Source: Betaproteobacteria bacterium | Lineage (GTDB): Bacteria > Pseudomonadota > Gammaproteobacteria > Burkholderiales > Casimicrobiaceae | Reading direction: 5' to 3' | Assembly: GCA_016704895.1 (NCBI GenBank) | Contig: JADIZG010000005.1 | Coordinates: forward strand, 45,379 to 109,378 | DNA length: 64,000 nt | In this document: one piece after another, positions 1-9,086 of the stretch | How positions within the stretch are numbered: the first letter of the stretch is position 1 | How the letters are laid out: every line of letters starts with the position of its first letter | Position numbers and translations under genes: made by a program | The notes under the pieces: model-generated | Databases searched by the model: none | What the model was told of the DNA's origin: nothing | Seen by the model: only the letters and a program-made list of their open reading frames with translations

Positions 1-849
1 GGGACGCTCAAGCCCGAGATGAAGGCGAAGGGCGTGAAGCTCTCGCGCATCGTCGATCCCGAGCTCTCGTACACGTACTGGAACATGACCGACCCGGTCG
101 TCGGCGGGCTGGCGAAGGAGAAGGTCGCGCTGCGCCGGGCGATGGCGATGAGCTACAACGTCGCCGACGAGATCCGCGTGATCCGCAACGGCCAGGCGAT
201 CGAGGCGCGCTACCCGATCCCGCCGGGCGTCGTCGGCCACGATCCGGGCTGGAAGGGCGGCATCGCCTACGACCCGGCGGGGGCCAACGCGCTGCTCGAC
301 AGGTTCGGCTACAAGCGCGGCGCCGACGGATGGCGTACGCTGCCGGACGGCAAGCCGCTCGTCGTGCGGCTTTCGTCGCGCCCCGATACGCTGGGGCGCC
401 AGCAGGACGAGCTGTGGAAGAAGTCGCTCGACGCGATCGGCGTCCGGATGGACGTCCACAAGGACAAGTTCCCGGAACTGATCAAGGCCGAGAAGCAGTG
501 CAAGCTCCAGATGCGCGTCGCCTCGTGGATCGCCGATTACCCGGACGGCGACAACTTCATGCAGCTGCTGTACGGCCCGAACACGAACCAGAGCAACAAC
601 GCGTGCGCACGCATCCCCGAGTTCGACAAGCTCTACGCGCGCACGCAGAAGATGCCTCCCGGCCCGGAGCGCGACAAGCTCTACCAGGAGATGACCCGCG
701 TCATCGAGGCGTACGCGCCGTGGCGGCTCATGATCAGCCGCTACCGCAACATGCTCGTCCAGCCGCGCGTGCTGGGCTACAAGCGCCATCCGATCCTGCA
801 CGCGCACTGGCAGTACCTCGACGTGGCGCCGCAGGGACCGAACAAGTAG
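1..849 (+). CDS. Peptide ABC transporter substrate-binding protein, family 5 (5' end missing)
   Basis: C-terminal part of an extracytoplasmic solute-binding protein of the SBP_bac_5 (DppA/OppA/YejA) class, which captures peptides or related ligands in the periplasm for the permeases encoded next. The frame is open from base 1, so the N-terminus and signal peptide lie outside the window. About 282 residues remain, against 500 to 600 for a full protein. Family features include the segment on RRAMAMSYN at about 145-170 and the lobe closing with an aromatic-rich tail (YKRHP, HWQYLDV). The downstream order of permease, permease and ATPase supports the call. The ligand cannot be read from the sequence. 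Confidence 0.85.
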   Translation, partial: GTLKPEMKAKGVKLSRIVDPELSYTYWNMTDPVVGGLAKEKVALRRAMAMSYNVADEIRVIRNGQAIEARYPIPPGVVGHDPGWKGGIAYDPAGANALLDRFGYKRGADGWRTLPDGKPLVVRLSSRPDTLGRQQDELWKKSLDAIGVRMDVHKDKFPELIKAEKQCKLQMRVASWIADYPDGDNFMQLLYGPNTNQSNNACARIPEFDKLYARTQKMPPGPERDKLYQEMTRVIEAYAPWRLMISRYRNMLVQPRVLGYKRHPILHAHWQYLDVAPQGPNK

Positions 850-1063
850 GAGGAGGGGTGTAGACGACGCGCGGGCCGCCGGGGATCCCGGCCGGACCCG
901 CAGCGCGACAAAGCGATGCCGCGCCCGCCGCGCGGGGCCGGGAAGGCCCGACGCGGCGGGCGGCGGACACGCAAGGATCGCAGGCGCGGCCGCCGATGCG
1001 GCGCCGCGCTCGAACGCAACCGTCCGGAGGCCGCGCGATCCGCGGGCCGGGGGAGGATCGACG

Positions 1064-2002
1064 ATGACGGCGTACATCATCCGGCGCCTGTGGCAGATGC
1101 TCCCGACGATGCTCGGGGTCGTGCTGCTGGTGTTCTTCCTGTTCAACTGGGTCGGCGGCGACCCGGCGTACGTGCTCGCCGGGAAAATCAGCAACCAGGA
1201 GCAGATCGACAACATCCGGCGCCAGCTCGGGGTCGACCAGCCCTACTGGGTCCAGCTCTGGATCTTCGTCAAGCAGATCGTGACCGGGGACTTCGGCGCG
1301 TCCTGGAGCACCAACGAGCGCATCTCGTCGATCATCTTCACGCGGCTGCCGCCGTCGCTCACGGTGCTCATTCCGCTCACGGTGCTCGACGCGCTGATCG
1401 CGATCGGCCTCGCGCTCGCGGTCGCCTACGTGCGCGGATCGTTGACCGACCGGGCGGTGATGATCGTGTGCACCGTCGGCCTGTCGATCTCGATCCTCGT
1501 CTACATCATCGTGTTCCAGTACGTGTTCGCCTACAAGCTCGGCTGGTTCCCGGTCCAGGGCTGGGGCGACTCGTTCTGGGAGAACCTGTTCCGCTACGCG
1601 TCGCTGCCGATCCTGATCGGCCTCGCGGTCGGCATCGCGCCCAGCCTGCGGCTCTACCGGACCTTCGTGCTCGACGAGATCAACCAGGACTACGTGCGCA
1701 CCGCGCGCGCCAAGGGGCTGTCCGAGAACCGCACCATGTGGGTCCACGTGCTGCGCAACGCGTCGATCCCGATCATCACCAACATCATGGCGTCGCTGCC
1801 CGGGCTCCTGATCGGCGCGTTCCTGATCGAGCGCTTCTTCTCGATCCCCGGCATCGGGCGCGAGGTGATCCTCGCGGTCGAGCGCAGCGACTTCCCGGTG
1901 ATCAAGGCGATCACCGTGTACGTCGCCGCGGCGACGATGGTGTTCAACCTGCTCGCCGACCTGATGTACAAGGCGGTGGACCCGCGCGTCCAGCTCAAGT
2001 GA
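1064..2002 (+). CDS. ABC transporter permease, DppB/OppB/YejB type
   Basis: First inner-membrane permease of a peptide-type importer, 312 residues. It opens with the family N-terminus (MTAYIIRRLWQMLPTMLG), followed by a periplasmic loop and about five further hydrophobic segments. The cytoplasmic EAA-type coupling loop is visible at about 205-230 (DEINQDYVRTARAKGLSE), where the ATPase docks. It lies 214 bp after the binding-protein gene and only 11 bp before the next permease, so the three are probably one transcript. The 850-1063 gap holds nothing coding, only GC-rich sequence with a partial match to the hairpin repeat seen at 30487 and 34445. Confidence 0.92.
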   Translation: MTAYIIRRLWQMLPTMLGVVLLVFFLFNWVGGDPAYVLAGKISNQEQIDNIRRQLGVDQPYWVQLWIFVKQIVTGDFGASWSTNERISSIIFTRLPPSLTVLIPLTVLDALIAIGLALAVAYVRGSLTDRAVMIVCTVGLSISILVYIIVFQYVFAYKLGWFPVQGWGDSFWENLFRYASLPILIGLAVGIAPSLRLYRTFVLDEINQDYVRTARAKGLSENRTMWVHVLRNASIPIITNIMASLPGLLIGAFLIERFFSIPGIGREVILAVERSDFPVIKAITVYVAAATMVFNLLADLMYKAVDPRVQLK

Positions 2003-2013
2003 GGGATCGGACG

Positions 2014-3347
2014 ATGGCCACCCCGGCTGCAACGCTCCCCCGCTCGGCCAGCGGCGCGCGCGAGATCCCCCACACCGTCTCGCCGGGCCTCTGGACGCTC
2101 GCGTGGCGGCGCCTTCGCGCCGACCGCGTCGGCATGGTCTCGCTCGTGATCGTGCTGGCCTTCGTGCTGCTGATGATCCTGTCCGGTCTGGGGCTCGTCG
2201 CGAAGGACTGGTCGCGCGAGGCCGGCGTCAACTACGCGCCTCCGTCGTTCATCGGCGCCGACGTCGAGGCGGGTGCGCCAGCGGCGCCCGGCGCGCCCGA
2301 GGCGCCGGTGCCCGCCGGCGACTACCAGTCGTCGATCGTCGATCCGCTCGCCGACGTGCTGGCGGAGCTTCGCGGCGAGAAGCCGGCGACCTCCGCCGCT
2401 GCCGCGCCCGGCGCGGCGCCCGAGGGCAGGAGCGTCGATCCGCTCGCCGACGTGATGGCCGACATTCGCGCCGACAAGGGGAAGGCGGCAGCGCCCGCGC
2501 CAGTCGAGGCGCGAGCCGCGACGCTGCCGTTCGGCGGCGACAAGTGGGGCCGCGACGTGATCGCGAAGACGATCAAGGGCTCCGAGACGTCGATCTTCGT
2601 GGGCATCGCCTCCGCGCTCGTGGCGACCGCGCTCGGGACGCTCTTCGGCGCGGTCGCGGGCTACTACGGCCGCTGGGTCGACGACGCGTTCAACTGGTTC
2701 TACTCGGTGTTCAACTCGATCCCCTACCTGCTCCTGGTGCTCGCGGTCGCCGCGGTGCTGCAGCAGAAGGGGATGCTGACGATCATCCTGATCCTCGGCC
2801 TCACCGGCTGGACCGGCGTGTTCCGGCTGATCCGCGCCGAGTACATGAAGCACAAGTCGCGCGAGTACGTGCAGGCCGCCGACGCGATCGGGGCGTCGAA
2901 CGCGCGCAGGATGTTCGTCCACATCTTCCCGAACGTGTCGCACGTCGTGCTCGTGCAGCTCTCGATCCTGGTGGTCGGGTTCATCAAGGCCGAGGTGATC
3001 CTGTCCTTCCTCGGCTTCGGCGTGCCGGTCGACGTCGTGTCCTGGGGGTCGATGCTGAACGAGGCGCAGAACGAGCTGATCCTCGGCAAGTGGTGGCAGC
3101 TCGTCGCCGCGACCACCGCGATGGCGCTGCTCGTCACCGCGTTCAGCCTGTTCACCGATGCGCTGCGCGACGCGCTCGATCCGAAGCTCAAGGGGCCGGA
3201 GCCGGCGGGGGGCCCCCCGCGGGCGGCGCGGGACGGGGGGGGGGGGGGGGGGGGGGTGGGGGGGGGGGGGGGGCGGGGGGGGGGGGCGGGCCGGGGGGGG
3301 GGCCCGGGGCCGCCGGGGGCCGACGAGGCCGAAAGAAGGGGCACTGA
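2014..3347 (+). CDS. ABC transporter permease, DppC/OppC/YejE type, with a periplasmic insert and damaged 3' end
   Basis: Second permease of the importer. The ATG at 2014 follows the first permease by 11 bp. TM1 lies at about residues 38-60. An Ala/Pro-rich insert of roughly 100 residues follows, holding two near-identical segments around VDPLADV, before the conserved GGDKWGRDV element. The EAA loop (EYMKHKSREYVQAADAIGAS) is at about 280-300. The family C-terminus DALRDALDPKLK is reached near 3191, then a poly-G stretch destroys the frame. In the frame entered at 2014 there is no stop and the reading runs into the ATPase gene. In the alternative frame a TGA at 3345-3347 sits just before the ATPase ATG, and I take it as the true end. 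The fusion is probably an artefact. Confidence 0.85.
3235..3302. other. Near-pure G stretch, probable sequence artefact
   Basis: About 68 bases consist almost only of G, interrupted by a few single C or T bases, at the 3' end of the permease gene. The stretch has no plausible coding content (poly-Gly/Arg) and disrupts the permease stop. Such runs are typical of low-quality read ends or failed consensus, so the length and frame here should not be trusted. Confidence 0.7.
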
Positions 3348-3351
3348 CGCC

Positions 3352-5073
<1,722 letters not shown>

Positions 5074-5082
<9 letters not shown>

Positions 5083-5110
5083 CCCCGGCTCCATCGGGGT
5101 CTGACCCCGG
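5074..5110. repeat. Two copies of a GGGGTC-T-GACCCC inverted repeat between convergent genes
   Basis: The 15-mer GGGGTCTGACCCCGG occurs at 5074-5088 and again at 5096-5110. Each copy is a 6-bp inverted repeat around a central T. The first copy contains the stop codon of the ATPase gene. The pair sits between convergent genes and could act as a transcript end, although no T tract follows. Confidence 0.65.
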
Positions 5111-5121
5111 TGTTCCCGCCG

Positions 5122-6453
5122 TCAAAGCGTGAACGCCATCTCCCGCACGAGCGCCCCCGGCAGGGTCGTGCTCGCAAGCTGCCGTGACCGGTAGCTGTCG
5201 GACGACAGCAGCAGCTCGGTCTCGCGCGTCAGCGCCTCGAGGTTCGTGCCCAGCATCCGGTAGAGCGTGTCGTCGAAGCGCAGCACGTCGACCGGCGCGA
5301 CGATGCGGCCGCGCTCGACCCAGAACGTCGCGAAGCGCGTCATGCCGGTGATCCGGCACGCCGGGCGGTCCGAGTAGTTCGTGTACCAGAGGTTGCCGAC
5401 CATGAGCCCGTCGCCGAGCGCGTCGAGCGCGTCGTCGGCGCGCAGCTCCCCGCCCGCCATCGCCAGCGCCTCGGGCATCTCGTCGCCGTTCGCGCCGTTG
5501 GCCGGGATCGAGAACTCGCGCGCGGTGCGCGGCGACGTGAGCGCGCCGACGAGCGCGCCCTCGCGCACGAGCGCGACGCTGGCCGGGCGCGCGAATCCCT
5601 CGGCCTGGAACGCCGGCGCGACGCCGCCCGCGGTGTCCTCGGCGATCGTCACGCGGGGGTCGAGCCGCTCGCCCGCGCGCATGCGGGAGAGCGGGCTCTG
5701 GCGCGTCTCGAGCGCGCGGGCCGAGAAGCCGCCCCAGCCCAGCAGCGAAACGATCTCCTCCATCGCGGACGGCGCGAGGAACGCGCGGTAGCGGCCCGGT
5801 GCCAGCGCCTTCGCGGGCCGCGCGACGAGCGCCAGCCGCTCGCGCGCCTGCGCCATGCGCCGGGCCAGCTCGCCGCCGTCCCAGGCGAAGCCGGCGCAGG
5901 CGCTCTTCACCGCCTTGTCCGTGCGGTCGTAGAGGCTCCACTGCAGGTTGAACGTTTCGGCCAGGTGCCAGTTGCGCTGGCCCTCGGCGTTCGCGAAGCC
6001 GCGCCACACGGGGCCCGCCGCGTAGATGCCGACGAGGTCGAGGCCGTGCGCGGCGGCGAGGATCTCGTCGACGACGGACTCCGCCGGCGGCAGCGCGCCG
6101 GCGCGCTCGACGCGCGTGCTCTCGACGCGGTCGGCGAGCAGCAGGTGCGGGTCGTCGGCGAGGTCGGGCAGCACGTCGCGCAGGCCCTCGACCGCGTCCA
6201 CGATCGCCTCGCGGTCGACCGGCGCGTCGCCGGTCATCGCCAGCGTGTGCTCGGCGTGCCGCGCGCCGCGCACCAGCCGGATCGAGAGCTCGTTCTGCAG
6301 CACGCTGCCCGCCTGCCGCACCTTGCCGCGGTTCATCCGCGCGAAGTCGGTCGCCTCGCCGGCGCAGGTCGCCGTGTAACGCTCGCCCGGTGCGAGCGCG
6401 CGCTCGATCGTCGAGGCCCAGTCGGCGAAGCGCTGCTCCGCCGCCGCCGCCGT
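5122..6453 (-). CDS. tldE: TldE/PmbA family protein (TldD partner), start unresolved
   Basis: Partner subunit of the TldD/TldE heterodimeric metalloprotease, which degrades unfolded peptides and matures some ribosomal peptides. TldE-type chains are generally catalytically silent, and no HExxxH is visible here. The C-terminal domain is typical (GLMVGNLWYTNYSDR; GMTRFATFWVERG). The first possible start in frame is at 6336, but coding similarity clearly continues upstream (AEQRFADWASTIERAL) to about 6453 with no ATG, GTG or TTG. The upstream tldD frame has no stop here either. An indel in the GC-rich junction at about 6440-6480 is the simplest explanation. About 440 residues fits the family. Confidence 0.85.
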   Translation of the reverse strand, partial: TAAAAEQRFADWASTIERALAPGERYTATCAGEATDFARMNRGKVRQAGSVLQNELSIRLVRGARHAEHTLAMTGDAPVDREAIVDAVEGLRDVLPDLADDPHLLLADRVESTRVERAGALPPAESVVDEILAAAHGLDLVGIYAAGPVWRGFANAEGQRNWHLAETFNLQWSLYDRTDKAVKSACAGFAWDGGELARRMAQARERLALVARPAKALAPGRYRAFLAPSAMEEIVSLLGWGGFSARALETRQSPLSRMRAGERLDPRVTIAEDTAGGVAPAFQAEGFARPASVALVREGALVGALTSPRTAREFSIPANGANGDEMPEALAMAGGELRADDALDALGDGLMVGNLWYTNYSDRPACRITGMTRFATFWVERGRIVAPVDVLRFDDTLYRMLGTNLEALTRETELLLSSDSYRSRQLASTTLPGALVREMAFTL

Positions 6454-6454
6454 C

Positions 6455-7897
6455 CCGGCCGCAGCAGCGCGCCCACAGGTCCCCGCCGAACACGTCGACG
6501 TCCGTGAACACGCACGCGGGCGACGCGTGCCCGACGCCGATGATCTGCGACGGCTCGCCCTTGCCGCAGTACGGCGTGCCGAGCACCTGCAGCGTCGACG
6601 CGTCGCCGACCGCCGCGAGGCTGCGCCAGAACGACGCGGAGATGCCGCGGTAGTTCGGGTTCTTGACGACGCCCTTCATGCGTCCGTCCTCGATCAGCAC
6701 GCCGCGCTCGCAGCCGAACTGGAACTTGTTGCGCGAGTCGTCGATCGACCACGACGCGTTCGTCTGCATGAAGACGCCTCGCCCGATGCGCGCGACCAGC
6801 TCGTCGAACGTCGACGCGCCCGGCTCGAGGTTCAGGTTCGCCATCCGGTCGATCGGCGGGCGGTTCCAGTTGTCGGCGCGCGCGTTCGCGACGCCGGGGA
6901 GGCCGGCGCGCGCCTGCGAGACCGCGCCGCCGAGCGGGCGCTCGAGAATGCCGCGGCGGATCAGGTGCGTGCGTTCCGCGCGCGTCCCCTCGTCGTCGTA
7001 GCCGTAGCTCGCGAGCTCCTCGGGCCGCGTCGGGTCGAACGTGACGTTCAGGAGCTCGGAGCCGTAGCGGTAGTGGCCGAACATGTCGGGCGTGACGAAG
7101 CTCGTGCCGGCGAAGTTGCGCTCGTCGCCGAGGATGCGGTCGAGCTCGAGCGGGTGCCCGATCGACTCGTGGATCTGCAGCACCATCTGGTCGGGCGCGA
7201 GCAGCACGTCCCTCCGTCCGGCCGGACAGTTGGGCGCGAGCACGAGTTCGAGCGCTTCCTCGGCGACGCGGCGTCCGGCGCCGGCGAAACCGAATCGCGC
7301 GAGGACCTCGGGGCCGCCCTGCTGGCAGATGCCGCGGTAGCCGTTCAGCGTCCGCGTCTGCGTGTCGCCGTCGGCGTGCGCGGAGACCGCGAGTCCCGGC
7401 AGCATGATCCGGTAGCGCTGCTCGACGTCGCCGCCTTCGCTGGTCACCAGCCGGTGGGTCGCGTGGCGCACCTCGACGCTCGCGCTCCAGTCGACGATCC
7501 GGGGGTCGATCGCCGCCGCGGTCGATTCCGCCATCAGGAGCTCGTACCAGTCGCGTGGCGGGGGCTCCGCGCCGTCGACCGACGGTGACGCGTAGTTGCC
7601 GCGCGGTGCGGGGCGCGGCAGCGGCCGCGTGTCGAACAGCGCGCGGGCCGCGGTCGCCCGGGCCCACTGCCGCGCGCGCTCGAGCGCGGCGGCGAGGCCG
7701 GCGGGCGACAGGTCCGAGGTCGCCGCGTAGCCGTAGCCCCCGTCCGCGTACACGGTCGCCATGACGCCACGGTCGCTGGCGCGGGACAGCGGCAGCGGGA
7801 CGTTCTTGCGCACCGCACAAGTCGTCGTGGTCTGGTCGACGAACCGCAGCGACCAGTAGTCGGCGGCAACCGTCAGTCGGGGAAGGTCGAGAGGCAT
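6455..7897 (-). CDS. tldD: TldD-family zinc metalloprotease, 3' end unresolved
   Basis: Catalytic subunit of the TldD/TldE protease. The ATG is at 7897. The zinc-binding motif HESIGH lies near residue 240 (QIHESIGHPLELD), with the later CGKGEPSQ segment typical of the family C-terminus. The reading frame stays open far beyond the expected end because no stop occurs in the overlapping tldE region. A family length of about 480 residues places the true end near 6455. The missing stop and the missing tldE start coincide, which points to one base error. It is transcribed before tldE, as is usual for the pair. Confidence 0.85.
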
Positions 7898-7941
7898 GGG
7901 GGGGCAGGGGGAAGAGGGGGAGTCGGCAGCGCCACCGGCGG

Positions 7942-8433
7942 TCAGTCTGCCGCCGGCCGCCCCAGATGCGCCAGCGCGTCACCGGTCACGCGGACGATGC
8001 GCCAGTCGGGCATCACGGTCGCGCCGAGCCGCTCGTAGAACCCGATCGCCGGCGCGTTCCAGTCGAGCACCGACCACTCGAAGCGGCCGCAGCGACGGGC
8101 GACGGCGATCGCGGCGACGGCTCGCAGGAGCCGGCTTCCGATCCCGTGGCCGCGGAAGGCGGGCCGCACGTACAGGTCCTCGAGCCAGAGACCGCGGCGG
8201 GCCAGGAAGGTCGAGAAGTTGTGGAAAAACAGCGCGAATCCCGCGATGCCGCCGTCGACCTCGGCGAGCAGCACTTCGGCGGCGGGCTGCGGGCCGAACA
8301 GCGCAGCGGCAAGGTCGGCCGTCGATCCGGTGCAAAGCTGCGTCAGGCGCTCGTACTCGGCGAGCTCCCGGATCAGCGCGTGGATCGCGGCGGCGTCGCC
8401 GGGCACCGCCGGACGGATCGAGACGTCGGCCAT
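7942..8433 (-). CDS. GNAT family N-acetyltransferase, diamine/spermidine acetyltransferase-like
   Basis: A 163-residue acetyl-CoA-dependent N-acetyltransferase. The acetyl-CoA pyrophosphate loop reads VRPAFRGHGIGSRLL (about 92-106) and is followed by SVLDWNAPAIGFYERLGA, a pattern shared with SSAT-like polyamine or thialysine acetyltransferases. The ATG at 8433 lies five bases after the stop of the upstream acetyltransferase, so the two are probably co-transcribed. The substrate is inferred only from family resemblance. Confidence 0.85.
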   Translation of the reverse strand: MADVSIRPAVPGDAAAIHALIRELAEYERLTQLCTGSTADLAAALFGPQPAAEVLLAEVDGGIAGFALFFHNFSTFLARRGLWLEDLYVRPAFRGHGIGSRLLRAVAAIAVARRCGRFEWSVLDWNAPAIGFYERLGATVMPDWRIVRVTGDALAHLGRPAAD

Positions 8434-8438
8434 GCCCG

Positions 8439-8941
8439 TCAGTCGACCCGGCGGCCGAGGATCACGACGTCGCGCTCGATCCCGTCGAGCTCCGCCACGC
8501 GAGGGAGGTGGCCCCAGCGGACGAACCCCGCGCGCTCGAACAGCGCCAGGCTGGGCACGTTGTGGCCGAAGACGAACGCGAGGAACGTCGAGAGCCCCAG
8601 GCGGGGGCGTGCCCGATCGCGTGGTCGAGCAGCGTGCGCGCGAGGCCGCGACGCTGCGCCGCGGGCGCCGTGTACGCGCTGATCTCCGCCGTCCGGTGGT
8701 AGGCCGGGCGGCCGTAGAACGACCGCACCGACAGCCAGGCTTCCACCTCGCCGGAGGGCGCCGTGGAAACCCAGAGAGGCCGTCGTTCCGGCGTGAAATC
8801 GCGAAACCAGGCTTCCCGCGCTGCAACACTCACGATTTCGGTGTCCGCCGTCGCCATCCGGCCGGGGATCGACGCGTTGTAGATCGCGACGATCGTCGGC
8901 AAATCAGCGGGTTGCGCATCGCGTATCGTCACGGTTGGCAA
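8439..8941 (-). CDS. GNAT family N-acetyltransferase, phosphinothricin acetyltransferase-like, frameshifted
   Basis: Acetyltransferase with the family N-terminus (TIRDAQPADLPTIVAIYN) and loop (AAQRRGLARTLLDHA). The frame breaks after HAIGHAP. Adding one C to the five-base run at 8603-8607 restores a normal C-terminus (LGLSTFLAFVFGHN, then LALFERAGF) ending in a TGA at 8439-8441. The start is either TTG at 8941 or GTG at 8932, and neither has a strong ribosome site. The single homopolymer deletion looks like a sequence error rather than decay. Confidence 0.75.
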
Positions 8942-8988
8942 TTTTGCAACAATTCTCGCCCAAAAGCTTCATGAAGCCGAAGCCTTCG

Positions 8989-9018
8989 TTGCCTCGCCGA
9001 TTGGGGGGCGGGTACATT
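8989..9018 (+). promoter_or_regulatory. Candidate sigma-70 promoter for the TonB-dependent receptor
   Basis: TTGCCT at 8989-8994 and TACATT at 9013-9018 are separated by 18 bases and lie about 70 bases upstream of the receptor ATG at 9087. The stretch 8942-8980 is also locally AT-rich. No metal- or sugar-responsive operator was recognised. The assignment is by eye only. Confidence 0.35.
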
Positions 9019-9086
9019 CGCATCACGTGAAGCGCTGCAGGGAGTTCCGCCAGCGCGACACACTATCAACTCTGGGGGATTTTCCA

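Noticed and set aside
3235..3302. Gly-rich linker domain joining permease and ATPase in one protein
   Set aside because: The linker is encoded by near-pure G and no such fusion is expected. A stop and a start in normal spacing exist in the adjacent frame, so an artefact is more likely.
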